The position numbers and the translations under genes were made by a program. From Pachyseris speciosa (lineage: Eukaryota; Cnidaria; Anthozoa; Scleractinia; Pachyseridae), in the NCBI GenBank assembly GCA_016490735.1, contig JAEMWC010000391.1:403501-467500 (forward strand): DNA of 64,000 nt. The letters run 5' to 3'. This document shows, in pieces, positions 32,851 through 43,990 of the stretch (position 1 is the stretch's first letter; every line of letters starts with the position of its first letter). The notes beneath the pieces were generated by a model. The model searched no databases, was not told the origin of the DNA, and saw nothing but the letters and a program-made list of their open reading frames with translations.

Positions 32851-33220
32851 TAGGGAGCTTTAGCAACGACGACGGCAACGGCAACGAGAACGCCACAAAA
32901 CAATAGCCTTAATGAGCAAAAACAATGGCTCAGCACGTGCGTTTTGCATTTTGGTACATTTTTTTCCCGTCCTCTGCAAAACAATAACGTGAAATGACCA
33001 AATTTTAGGTTTTCTCGAGAACGGGAACGTGTGACTGTAAAGTTTTCTTTCTTTTTCCTTACTTTAATGGCGTTCATAACAATTTAGTCCCTGAATAGTT
33101 CGCCAGTATTTTCCAAGTTAAACAAATTGGAATAATAGCGAAAGCGTTACAAAAACGAGAAGTTCTATTTTGAAGTGAAGTTTTCGTTGCCGTCGCCGTC
33201 GTCGTTGCTAAAGCTCCCTA
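32851..33220 (+). mobile_element. MITE with TA target duplication and long inverted ends
   Basis: TA flanks an element that begins GGGAGCTTTAGCAACGACGA and ends with the near-exact complement (tcgtcgttgctaaagctccc), about 366 bp. TA duplication suggests Tc1/mariner origin; a PIF/Harbinger origin with TTA/TAA was considered. A diverged copy lies at 28603-28944 in the other orientation. The ends are rich in (CGA/CGG) triplets. No coding capacity. Confidence 0.85.
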
Positions 33221-34867
33221 TTAAAAAGGGGGAGGGGAAGGGAAGTTACTTAGGGATTTTGTTGACCCACAGATATTGAAGAAGAATCTTTGGATTCTAG
33301 CAGGCCTATTTTCTCAAGTAGTTTCGTCCAAGATTGTAGCATCTTCTTTTTTAACTTTTCCTAAAATATACTTAGAGGTAACTGTTTTTGGTCATCGTCC
33401 ACGTTATTCCATATCTTTACTGCTTTGTAATGGAAGCTTCTCTGCCCAGCCTTCGTTTTACATAACAATGATGGTTGTGGAACGTTCCCAGTATGTTTGG
33501 CAAGTGAATAGTTTGACAGAACCTGTTATTACATGTACTCTCATTACCTAGGACCTGCCAAGTAGATGTACGGTGTTTCCTCTGATTGGTCTCTAGAGGC
33601 TTACGTATTTCGTCTCTCGTAAATATTTGAGGGGGTGGGTGGGGGTCGGGGACGTGGTGGAAAGTTGTTTAACGTCGCACGCGTAGTATGAAATATGTCT
33701 TAGTCTATTAACCATGCATTTTGTGAACAGATTTAATTCCCTCTACAATTCGGTTGTGATTGCGTGCTGCCCTTTGAATTTTTTATTTGGCCACGCCTTG
33801 CTTCTTGTTAATTCATGTGGGTGGGGCTAAATGAAGAAGATACTGAATATGTGAGTGATCATCGCAGTTATGAACACTACTTAAGCAGCAGTGAAAATAA
33901 AGCTCCAGGCTTTATTTTCACTACTGCTTGAAGGAGCTCGGTCACGATATTTTGGGTCATTGTAGGGGCCACAAAAAATACATTTAAATAATGGGAAACA
34001 GTGAAATAACAATTTGTCAGGGTAGATAAGCACCAAAGAGACAAGAATAAATGCAAATATGGCGAGGATGGAGAAGATCGAAACGGATTACAAATGCCCT
34101 TTATGAAAAATTGAGGTTAAACTTTTCAAAATCCAAAAACCGTGACGTAGCTTCTTTAAGTAGTGTTCGTAAACTGCGGATAGATATTCATTTATTTATC
34201 ATATATTCATTTATTTATCCGAAGTTCAAATTTATGATTTTTCATATATTCATAATCAGAGGAAATACTGTTGTTACTAAAACGCATCTTTCTTTTCAAC
34301 ATAAGAGCGTGTGGTGACCAGTGTTTTGCTCGAATTTCTCATTGGGTAGATGCAGCTTATGTCATTTGGTGGCGTGATTGTGTGGTGAACTAGGTCCAAA
34401 GTGCACGAAAAGCACAATTGTGCAAAGCTCACCTTGCAATAACAGAAGCATTTTCATCAAAACTGGACTGTCCTGCTCCAAGGGAAATTCAAACCAAACC
34501 CAATAATTAGTGCAGCTAGCGAAATCACCGTTATCCTAAATAAAAGTTGAAGTACTCGGTTTCTTGGGCAATAACTGAAGACTCAATTTACACGCATGAT
34601 TTTCATGCAAAGTAAAGTTTTTCGTTACTTGTTTGCTTTCTTTTGTTGTCGGTCGACTACTTAGAGTGTTTAATGCAATAGTCCCTCAGACTGCAATGGG
34701 AACCTTAAACATTGTTTGACTTCAGGGGATTTATCGACGCTTTTTGGTACTTTTTTTTTTATTCTTCTTTGTGGATTCATTCATTGGTTTATTTAAATTG
34801 ATATGCAAATCTTGTTTAATAGTTTCGTTTTTGCTATTTACCAACTTTTCGGGTTCTTTCTACAGAG
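33221..34867. other. Intron 4, right part, with a hairpin repeat
   Basis: At 33881-33932 a hairpin is formed by ttaagcagcagtgaaaataa and its complement on both sides of ctccag; I associate this phrase with a dispersed coral repeat. The rest, including attcatttatttatcatata near 34188-34220 (short duplication), has no recognised gene. Confidence 0.45.
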
Positions 34868-34955
34868 GTCGCCGAAAGAGGCACACCAAAGACAACTCTC
34901 ACCGTGGCCCAAGAAAACGCTTACAGCTCGCTGCCAGTAGTGGGAGCCCGTCAAG
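34868..34955 (+). CDS. TNF-receptor-like gene, exon 5 (cytoplasmic segment)
   Basis: After a pyrimidine tract, the second AG of ctacagag gives a phase 0 start at 34868. The frame reads VAERGTPKTTLTVAQENAYS then SLPVVGARQ. The donor CAAG then gttggt ends in phase 1, which exactly fits the phase of the death-domain exon at 40925. If the first AG were used, the frame would not match exon 4. Reading on without splicing gives GWYTLELSQRSN and a stop at 35086, a possible short isoform without the death domain. Confidence 0.6.
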
Positions 34956-35187
34956 GTTGGTACACTCTTGAATTATCACAGCGGTCAAACGTAAAGTGCG
35001 TGCGCAGTTCTTGCCAAATGTTACCGAAACATATGGAGAATGTGAGAGTCCTCGACTTTTCAACTTGTAAAGTTAAACTATTTTAATGCCATACCGAAGC
35101 TAAGATGTAATCTTTTTGCTACTTCCACGATTTAGTGGTGCAATATTTGAATACTTCCCTCTTTGTTTGCAGTTACGTCTTGGGTGT

Positions 35188-35748
35188 TACCTACATTTCT
35201 TGCCAAAAATTTCGAACGTTAAATATTCGGACGTTTTATTTCGGACGTTACATTTTCGGACACTTCATTTCGGACAATTTCGGACAGAAATTTCGGACAA
35301 CTTGCTGAAACAGAGCTTAAGTATAAATTTACGCCTTTAAAACAGGAATTAGACTTGAAATGATAGTTTCACTGCACCCTCAAGGTTTCACAGATACACC
35401 AACGAGAAAACAACACATATGCTGTCAACCCATTATCTCAAGTAGCTAGGGCTCTAAGTAGTAGGGCTTTGGAGCTCAAAATGGAATTTATCTACAATAT
35501 GCTTTCCATTAGAAACAAAAACTTTCCTTTCCAGTGATAAAAAGAACGAGTCTTGAATATATGTAATGGCGTCGCCCAAGAAAGTACTTAAAAGTCGGGT
35601 TTTACAATGTACTGTACTGTACTGTATGTTCTGTATGTTCGGACTCTTGAAATTTCGCACGCTTAAAAATGTCGGATGGTTTTATTTTCGGACGCTTTGT
35701 TTGTCCGAAATTAAAATCGTCCGAAATTTTTGGCAAGTAATGTATACC
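35188..35748. mobile_element. MITE in intron 5
   Basis: Ends TACATT-x-CTTGCCAAAAATTTCG (35192) and the complement (cgaaatttttggcaagtaat, ending 35744) are near-identical inverted repeats. A 4-bp TACC flanks both sides (35188-35191, 35745-35748) and may be the target duplication. The subterminal regions carry many ttcggac units. Length 553 bp; no coding capacity. Confidence 0.78.
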
Positions 35749-37620
35749 ACACCATCACTCCCCCTTCGTCTTTAACTAATTGACTGTTCTTAGCACCCTA
35801 CAAGGGCCTTGTTCATTGAGCAAATTATATTGTAAATACGAGAAAAGGAATATAGATATTGGCCGTAATTTCGCGCGTGCTCAGACGATTGACCGCTGCA
35901 AAAATGTCTCGTCGTACGTCTATCTTACGTCGCTCTTAATTCTCAAGGTATGTTCAACTAGCGGTACTCCGGAATAAGAAAGAACGGAAAATCTCGATAT
36001 GTCAATTTTGAAGATCGGACGTGTTCCGCTAATTCACCATTTTTTCTGAGTTCAGGGAAGTTTCCTTCTTGTTGCAAAAGTGCCGCCGATTCTTTTTCCG
36101 GAATACAGTCAACTCTCGAATTGTGGACATCTCTCCATTAACGGCAAACCGTTACACTGATAGCAGTTGGGCTCCCGGCGAAGATGCGTAACTGAAAACA
36201 TACGGGTGTTTAGATATTAATTCAATGATGTGTTATAAAAGGAGTTGACTCTAAGGCCAGTTGAATACGCTTTAGAATGGTGTAATTAACTCCTGAGTTA
36301 AGGGTAGTTAGCAGTTCCTGTTCGCCTTTCTTACATCAGGTGGTTCCCGTAGGTCTCTCACGTTCTGGGTTTGCTTCCCTGTTTCCTGTGTATCCCCGGG
36401 CTTAGTGTCAGAGTTAAGGTTACTTTGTTAAACTTTGTGCAAATTGGGTTATTTAAATAACGTCAGGATTTGGAGAGCGAAGCCTTAACGATGTTTGTAT
36501 AATTGCCAGTGCTTCATTGAACGGATTTTTGTCAACTTGCTAAATTTCGTGAATTAGAGACGCACTTAAGAAAGTAACCTTAAGGAACCTGCAAGCATGA
36601 CTTTGCTTTGTTGTTTGACGTTGTGGCTTCCTCGTGAATTCGTGTTTCCAACTTGTGGGTCATCAGGTAATTCCTCATTCTACACCAACAACAACTAGGC
36701 AAGACCTTCAAGGGCAATACTGCGACCATTGCATGTTCAGAAACTAAGGTTTTTTTCCCTCTTTCGATCTGATCGCCAAAGCCGTTGTCACCGACTTGCC
36801 TTAAACCTTTCAATTGATACCGTGGCTTTTCTTAACGTCTCGACGCTTGCAATCTAGCTACACAACCGGTTACTGGCTGGCATTGCTCTTTAAGTAGCAC
36901 GGTTTGCTGCGTGTTCTTCTCGTCGTCAACGATCGCATCCCACGTGTTCGACTCTGGATACACTCTGTGTGGTACATTAGCTGGGTGAGCTTGTACTCAT
37001 TTCTTCAATGAGCTCGTGACCACTGGCGTTTGCCTCATAAGAGACGTGCCACTGCGACCACGAAATATGAAAATTACTTCAGTTGGATCGCTTGTTCTAG
37101 TGTGAATCCTTAGCTGTCTTTATTGTTAGTCCTCTTGAACATTTCCAAGGGATCAGCAAAAGAGCAAAGCCACCAAGATAAAGGCAGGCTCATACCTTTC
37201 AATTTATACTGAACCATATATATGCCATCGATACCACAAAAGCCACCGTGTGTTGGTCACCCGAAACAAAACGCAAACAAGGAAGACCCAGAGTGAGAGG
37301 ACTGGTTAAAAGCATCCTAAGTAAGTAATGGCTCAGATATTTACAAATGTAAGATCACGTCTTACCTTGTCAGAACGGCCTGACAATCTGATAGGTTTTA
37401 TTAACCGCCCACTCCTATTTACTTTCATGGAATACTGCTTGGTAATGTCTAGGTTAACCGTCAAGACTGAAAGAGACCTAACCGTCGGCTACCCTCCCCT
37501 CCCCTCCCGCAATACCGCCACGTACACAGTATAATCTTTTAATTATTATTCAACTGTTCTTTCAGTTTCTTCTGTCTTGAGTAAGTGTGAACGCCAAGTT
37601 TGCGCGTATGATGCAAGGAC
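35749..37620. other. Intron 5: nothing recognised
   Basis: No exon, RNA or transposon was supported in this stretch. Confidence 0.4.
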
Positions 37621-37631
37621 CAACAGGCCTA

Positions 37632-37772
37632 GCCTTAATATGGCTATGCAACATAATCGTAGTATTATTTTGAAAAGCCTAGACACACTTCAATCACAAA
37701 ACGTCAACTTAATATGGCTATGCAACTTAATCGTAGTATTATTTTAAAAAGCCTAGGCACACTTCAATCAAG
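37632..37772 (+). repeat. Tandem duplication of about 77 bp
   Basis: ttaatatggctatgcaac followed by taatcgtagtattatttt, aaagcctag-cacacttcaa occurs twice, at about 37632 and 37709, with a few substitutions. Confidence 0.85.
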
Positions 37773-39680
37773 ATGGAAATGTATGACAAAAATCATAATG
37801 ACGTGATTTGCGATCAGTAATATACGCAAGCCCAATTTGATGGAAGCTTTTGCTTCCTCCCGTACTTATTCACCATTTTTCCTGTCCCCAAGGGCTTAAA
37901 AACCAGCGTCTTTGCGTTTAAATTAGTGCGCTATGCTTGAAATTCTTCCATGTAGGTTTCACTTGTGTTTACAATTTTGCGCATTTGCTTGTCCATGCAT
38001 CGTACATGTAAACCAGCATTCACTTCTGAAGAAACGATAAAGCTATACTATAATTATGCTAAAAACTAACTGCTTGAAGTTAACGTTGACTTTACTGCTA
38101 ATTCAATTCTTTGACCCACTTACTGAAATCTTTCTTCTTTTGTTGTATCTGGTCGTACTCGAATGAAGTGGATTGTCTGGCCAGATCTGTACTATCTCAG
38201 CCGCGCCTAAAGTACAGAACAAATCTTCTATAATTGTCTGGGACATGCTGCTGTTTTCGTCATGTTGTTGAGCCTGGCTGACCCGCTGTCATGATTGTTT
38301 TCTGCGGTTTGGCACTGCAGAGGAGATTACTGGACCATATGGCATGCTATCGACCCTTGCGCCACATCTGGATGCTTTCTTCACTAGATGGAAATTTCAC
38401 AGCAGGTTCAGGTGTAATAACAGCCATCGAAAAGGTCGCAGGAGAAGACAGATTTTTGGATTAGCCCTCGAAATCGGCGCACTCGCCACACGAATCAATA
38501 GTCAAATCAACACTTGACCATCATTTGCAAACCGCATAAGTACCCTGGCATTGGCTTTGGCATTGAATTTGGATCTCAATAATTTTGATTTTTCCAACCG
38601 CAAAACTGGACGTAAAAATTAGAAGTCGTTATAAGCGTTCCCGTTGAGGTTATTTCGGCACAAGTCGTCGCCAAGCTCTAAGCAGAAATTTGTTACCTAC
38701 TCGATACCCAGGAACTCTTGCCTGCTACATGGCCTTTAGTCAAAGCCTTGAGGACTGACACAAAGCTAAAGTAGGCGTCCTGCTAGAGTGGCCCCTCGAT
38801 TACTTCTGCTTAAATTCTAAGTTTTATTTGCAACCAACCCGACAGAAAAGGCAACCTCTTTTGACAAGAGTGGTTCCCCACTATCAAGCTAACCATATGT
38901 GCATCTGTACCTCAATCATTTTGAACAATCAACTTCGCAGCCTGTGTTCATTTCTTCGATTTCGCCTCACCAGAGCGACGCAGAATGAGGCAAGAGATTC
39001 CAAACATCCTCTTCTCAGTGCAGTTTTTAGATGGACAATGTTTATCCTTGGTACGTCTTTCAGACGGCTGTCAGCTCTACCAGCAGCCAAGTCTGGTATT
39101 CGCTGTGCGCATCCTTCAGGAAGACTGCAACTGTTTGACTGTGATCAGAAGAGGCATTTTCCAAGTCAGCCTCGGTAAACAGATGTATAAAAACACGGGA
39201 TGCTTCTTTTTTGCTTCTATTCTACTCTCTGGGTCTCCCTGCCTAACCTATTTGCTGTAACTTCTCGCCTCTTGCCATATTCTGATGAGGTTGAGGGTCC
39301 CAACTAGGAATCCCCTGGACCTCTCACTTGGGCTATGAAGGCTTGTGGTGCAAGGTCCAGGACAATTGTTCGGTGATGCCTTTACTCTGGTAGCTCCACT
39401 TTTCGTTAGCCCACGAGAAGCCTTTAAAGTGGTTGTTGGTTGGGTTCTCCCATGATAACGAAGTGATTTTGTCACATCTTAGGGACACTAATATACCGTT
39501 ATACTACGTTAGTTTTCCGTAGAAGCCGTAATCCACTCTTCTGAGTCGATGGTAAGGCAAACCTTGTAGCTGATCCCTCTCCGTTCAATTTCAGGGCCTC
39601 AGGCAACTGGCCCCACAAGCAGGCCAAGAAGAAATTGTGATCTCCCCCACCCTCCGGGCCAAGATGCAGGTAGTCTAGCC
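37773..39680. other. Intron 5 upstream of the recombinase: no clear gene
   Basis: This could contain the decayed front part of the transposon that carries the tyrosine recombinase, but I could not recognise reverse transcriptase, RNase H or methyltransferase motifs in it. Short frames at 38828-39260 have no known domain. Confidence 0.35.
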
Positions 39681-39689
39681 GAGAGATGC

Positions 39690-40619
39690 CTTTATTACCT
39701 TTCCCATGGTTTAGTCATGTCATCCCACCGTGTCTATCTATCTGCACAACGCCGATTTATTGCCTTTTGCAAGCAGGATTTAAAGAAGGCCACCGATAGC
39801 TTTCCACTCCCAGCTGATGAACACACATTGGTGCGTTTTTGTACAATGCTGGCTGACAGTATGAACTATCCTTCTATTAAGATCTACCTGTCTGCAGTCC
39901 GTTCACTCCATATCGACAATGGCTTGCCCGATCCTTTAATCAACTCTCATCAGTTACAGAATCTTCTTCGAGGCGTTAAACAAGTTAAAGATACTTCCAC
40001 TCCAGCACGGCTTCTTATTACAGTTGAACTGATGAGGGCCATTCACCATTCCTTGGATTTCAGCGAACAGGACAGTTTGATGATTTGGGCTGCTTGCTGC
40101 ATAGGTTACTTTGGTTTTCTACGGATTGGCGAGTTCACCGTCAACTCGGCGTTTAATCCAGACATTCACATGACGGTCGGCGATATTGAAATTGATGCTC
40201 AGGTTAATCGAAATTTCTTCAAAGTCCACGTGAAATGCTCCAAGACGGACCCTTTTCGTGAGGAATGCCACATTTACGTGGGTCGTGGCGATACCTCCAT
40301 TTGTCCATTTGTTGCCATAAGCAATTACTTGAATGTGCGTGGACCAGCATCGGGGCCCTTGTTTTTGCATCGTGATGGAAGTCCATTATCTAGGCAGAAG
40401 TTGTCAGCTACGTTGCAGCCGATCCTGCAATCAGCTGGGTTTTGGCCGGATAAGTACTCAGATTACAGCTTTCGGAAAGGGGCAGCTAAAACTGCAGCTT
40501 CGCGTGGAGTTCCTGAAGATCTCATCAAAACGTTATGCCGAACGTCCATTGTTGCTTACGAGGCCTACAGCAGGACTTCTATTAGCAGTATTCGACGTGT
40601 TACCAGTCAGTTAGTTTAG
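39690..40619 (+). CDS. Transposon tyrosine recombinase (DIRS- or Crypton-like), probably inactive
   Basis: The ATG at 39717 gives 300 residues; the same frame stays open upstream for at least ten codons (LAERCLYYLSHGLV), so the true start may be earlier. N-terminal SAM-like part: YLSAQRRFIAFCKQ and SIKIYLSAVRSLHIDNGLP. Catalytic domain: GYFGFLRIGEF (first Arg), KCSKTDPF (beta-strand Lys), DYSFRKGAAKTAASRGVPED (second Arg) and AYEAYSRTS (nucleophile Tyr). The histidine normally before S-F-R is tyrosine, and the later G-R-W/H block reads LCRTSI, so activity is doubtful. Enzymes of this kind integrate DIRS/Ngaro retroelements or Crypton transposons by strand exchange. It lies in sense orientation in the last intron of the receptor gene. 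Long and uninterrupted, so recent. Confidence 0.85.
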   Translation, partial: LYYLSHGLVMSSHRVYLSAQRRFIAFCKQDLKKATDSFPLPADEHTLVRFCTMLADSMNYPSIKIYLSAVRSLHIDNGLPDPLINSHQLQNLLRGVKQVKDTSTPARLLITVELMRAIHHSLDFSEQDSLMIWAACCIGYFGFLRIGEFTVNSAFNPDIHMTVGDIEIDAQVNRNFFKVHVKCSKTDPFREECHIYVGRGDTSICPFVAISNYLNVRGPASGPLFLHRDGSPLSRQKLSATLQPILQSAGFWPDKYSDYSFRKGAAKTAASRGVPEDLIKTLCRTSIVAYEAYSRTSISSIRRVTSQLV

Positions 40620-40924
40620 CAGGTACGGCAATTTTCAGGGTTTCTGGTGGTTATGCGCCGCGAGAAACAGTCTCCTTTGTTGCTATTTCATCACCAGCTT
40701 GGTGTTTCATGGCTTGCTTGCAGGTTGCCGGCAATGTAGGCCCGCTTCGTTTCAATGTCAGTTTGTGGGAACCCCTCATCTAACCGTGACTAACGTTAGA
40801 ATACACTATGTAAAAGTAAGGTTCCATAGAAAAACCGCTCGAAATTTACTTATTTCAAGCGGTTATTTTATTAATTGAAAATATGCCAGCGTGTTTTAAT
40901 ACAAGGCTGCTTGATTTTTTTCAG
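40620..40924. other. Intron end before the death-domain exon
   Basis: Possible 3' part of the recombinase element. A small inverted pair, accgctcgaaattta / atttcaagcggt near 40842-40864, is present. It ends in the acceptor tttttttcag. Confidence 0.5.
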
Positions 40925-41196
40925 GTGCGGAAAAAATGCTACGCAACGTGCCTTACACACTTATCAACGACCTCGCAAAGTACCTCAACCCAGGAAGCAG
41001 ATGGAAGGTCCTTGGAGGACATCTTGAATTTAACAATACTCAAATAAGCAATTTTGGGCTTGTGAAAGAAAACGCAACACAAGTCATGTTAGAAGAATGG
41101 GGCCAAAGGGAGTGCGCCACGGTTGCGTATCTCATGAAGACTTTCGCCGCTATGAACTATCAAAAAGAAGCAAAAATATGTGCTGAGTACGTGTAG
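40925..41196 (+). CDS. TNF-receptor-like gene, last exon (death domain)
   Basis: After a strong acceptor the frame reads AEKMLRNVPYTLINDLAKYL, NPGSRWKVLGGHLEFNNTQI, FGLVKENATQVMLEEWGQRE, then VAYLMKTFAAMNYQKEAKIC and a stop at 41194-41196. The pattern is that of a death domain: N-terminal L-x3-L-A-x2-L, W-K-x-L-G-x2-L in helix 2, I-x2-F, L-x2-W in helix 5, then a final helix. Death domains assemble adaptor complexes for apoptosis or NF-kB signalling. The exon starts with GT completing a codon opened by the last G of exon 5 (phase 1). With the other exons this gives a receptor of roughly 380 residues, normal for the superfamily. Confidence 0.85.
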
Positions 41197-43280
41197 TTCT
41201 GTGCCTTTCTAGTAAGTGTTCTTGTTGGTGTTGACATACGTTTAGTGTCTTGTCCGTTATCGACGTGGGGCTCTTGTTTATCGTCGTCGCTGATGTGGGC
41301 TTTTTGTGTCTCTTCGTCCGTCAAACGGTTACTTCAGAACGTCTTTCACTCGGAAAACGGAGAAAAAAAAATGAAAGAACAAGTGAAGCATACGTATGAC
41401 TTAGTCTGTTGTGCATGTACAGTGTATATATTCACTTACCTGCTCTTATAGTCTTGTCAACTATTGTCCGACTTCTTAAAAATAGGTTGCAAACATTGTT
41501 CTGAATAACACGAGCAAGCTTAATCTTTGACAACTTTTCTTTGCCACCAATGTTTACACGAGCAATGAAAATCTGCCAGATCTGAATTTTGTCTCCTGTA
41601 GGAGATAATTTTTGGTAAAAATTAAAAAAACCTGCACTAATCACCTCTATCCTCGCGTGGGGTGGGGGATAGAAAGGCAATGAAAGTTCATGAAAATCTG
41701 GAAACAAGTTATGTCACATTAGAATTCTAAACTTGCTTTCGGTGCAATGTTTGCCCTCTTTTCGCAGTTCAAGTGTAAGCAGTACTCGTATCCAGAATGT
41801 CCTTTTCTCTCGACTCGCCGTCTTTTGTATTCGTTGTTTACTACTTTCTTGTTATGTGTGATGTTGTGTCTATACTACTTGTGTACATACGCTTAATTTA
41901 TTATTTTGGATTTACTAAGTAAAGTATTTTCCAACAATCGAATTGAGATATTTGTAGCATATATGAGGAAACTAGTTCTTTAAAAAGACGTTTTGCTTTC
42001 AAAAGTACTTTCTATAGTAATATACTCTTCTCGGCAAAAGAACGAAATAATATTTGGCATTTTATGCCGTTTACCAGTCACTCAAATGACGATTATATTG
42101 ATTACATGAGATGAAAAGCATTTTATAATTTTAGGGTAAGAGTCTGGGTTTTTTCTCTCTCTCTCTCTGTTTAATAAGAGGTGCACCATATTTCCTCAAA
42201 CAAGGCGCTCATTTGAAATCAGTTTCCAGCTTCGTTTCACCAGCTTGAATTTTTGACATTTCGTTGTCCTTGACAACAAATGTGGAGGAAATTCAAGTTT
42301 ATCATACCACACTCCCTGTTTCTAACTTCCTTTCACTTAAGCGCATTGGTAGTTGATTTTGCTTTTAGAGTACAAAGGGGTTGTGTAGTTGAAGTTTTTC
42401 TTTTTGGGGGTGGGGGGAGGGGGGCACTTTCTTGATCATGGGTGCTTAAGAGAGGAAATGCAGTATTCTGTAACCTTTTCATGCATGAGAGTTACAAAAT
42501 GACAACTTGCCAAACACTGAGTTCTTTATAATTTTTAGAGACACGAGTTTTTTTTTTTCTATTTTCCCTAATTGAACTGAACTTTACTTTTTCTATTAAT
42601 CAACTAGGAACGATCAAAAAGCAAATTAAGTCTTTTTTGTATTTGATAACAAACTTTTTTCACAGAATAATTTTGTATTAATTTTTGGAAGTCCTGGGGA
42701 GTGAAATTATCAATGACTGTTACATTGCAAAATTTTGAGAATTGAATCTTGGTAACTACTGTGATGTTAACTGAAATTCTATTTAATGATGGAATATTTC
42801 TATGGGGAATAGATTAATGTGGGCAACCTAACCAGGAAATAGCTAATAACTGCAAAGATGTGACTTCCTGCGTCCAGTTTATTATATTGAGCGATAGTCT
42901 TGGAAGAGAAGAATGTCATTTATAATATTATCTGTTTGTTAAATCCCGCCATTGGGAGCAAATGTAAATTTAATTTAAGGATATTCTCAGAGAAAAAATG
43001 AAAAAAAAGTAATGAATTTGTTTTGACAACAGACTTCAAACGTTTGGGTGATAGGAATTTTTCCCCTTGAGGCTCTCTTTAACATAAGATGACTACAACT
43101 TTTCTCAGCATGAATTTTTTCCTACTTCATACTTTGAACATTTTGAACTGTTTTGTCTGGTAAAGATTTGGTCCTTAACCCTTTATACTCTTGGAGTTCA
43201 GAGTTCATATTTCACAATTTCCAACCTATAATTGGCATGTATAAGTCACATGTAACCCCCTGTCAGTTTCAAACTGCTCA
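41197..43280. other. Downstream of the receptor gene: no gene recognised
   Basis: Probably begins with the 3' UTR. A CT dinucleotide run covers about 42150-42168 and a G-rich run lies near 42405-42424. I found no clear AATAAA close to the stop codon. No other gene. Confidence 0.4.
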
Positions 43281-43299
43281 GTAGCTTACATTTGAAGAG

Positions 43300-43990
43300 T
43301 AGTCACTTTTGACGGTTTAAGACGAAATCCGCTAGAAAATCGAGCAATTTCAGGTTTTAGTGGACAAAACTCTGGTACCAGAATAATTTTAAGTATTTTA
43401 CAGTCATATTTACATTTTCTTAAAGCTAAATACATAGATAATTGCCTGAAATAACATCGAAAACAGTTTCGCATGGGAACGAGAGAAAATAAATTTCAAA
43501 GTTTAGAGAACTTGTGCAAACACAGGCAAAATTTCATCATCAGTTTCATTTCACCAGTACTTTCAAGTGTTTGATACATTACTTCAACATTCGTTTTCAA
43601 CTTTTGGTGTTGCTAGAAATGAATTTTTTTTTTTTGAGAAGATATTTAAAACAGTCTTACAGAAGTTTGCAATATGATGAAAATAATCTTCGTACTAGGT
43701 TTTTGTCCACTTGTTACTCGAACTTCTGGTGGATTCCGTCTTAACCATAGGATGCATTCCTTTGGGATGATCCAGATCAGGATAAATGATCGAAGATCAC
43801 TCACATCATGGTGCATCAAAGGAACCGAGGAATCCACTCTGGGAAAGGATTTGTTGGTTCCTTTGATACACCATGATCCGAGTGATCTTGAATCATTGAT
43901 GGTGATCACAATCATCTCAATGGCATGCACCCATCAGAGCACCTTGTACCGTATCATAGGAAAATACAACTCAGTAGCCCTCCTATGAGT
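43300..43990. repeat. Palindromic dispersed repeat
   Basis: The core at about 43744-43930 is a long imperfect hairpin: tgatccagatcaggat, gaagatcactcacatcatgg and gtgcatcaaaggaacc on the left; ggttcctttgatacacca, gatccgagtgatcttg and atcattgat on the right. It creates mirror-image frames on both strands. Flanking units with ttttgtccac and tggattccgtcttaa (43310-43376 inverted, 43695-43745) belong to the same structure. I associate this family with coral genomes. Confidence 0.7.

Noticed and set aside
36580..36813. 77-codon frame on the - strand
   Set aside because: No domain or exon signals; located in the large intron.
43646..43988. Mirror-image open frames on both strands
   Set aside because: They arise because the DNA is a long palindrome; neither has a domain.
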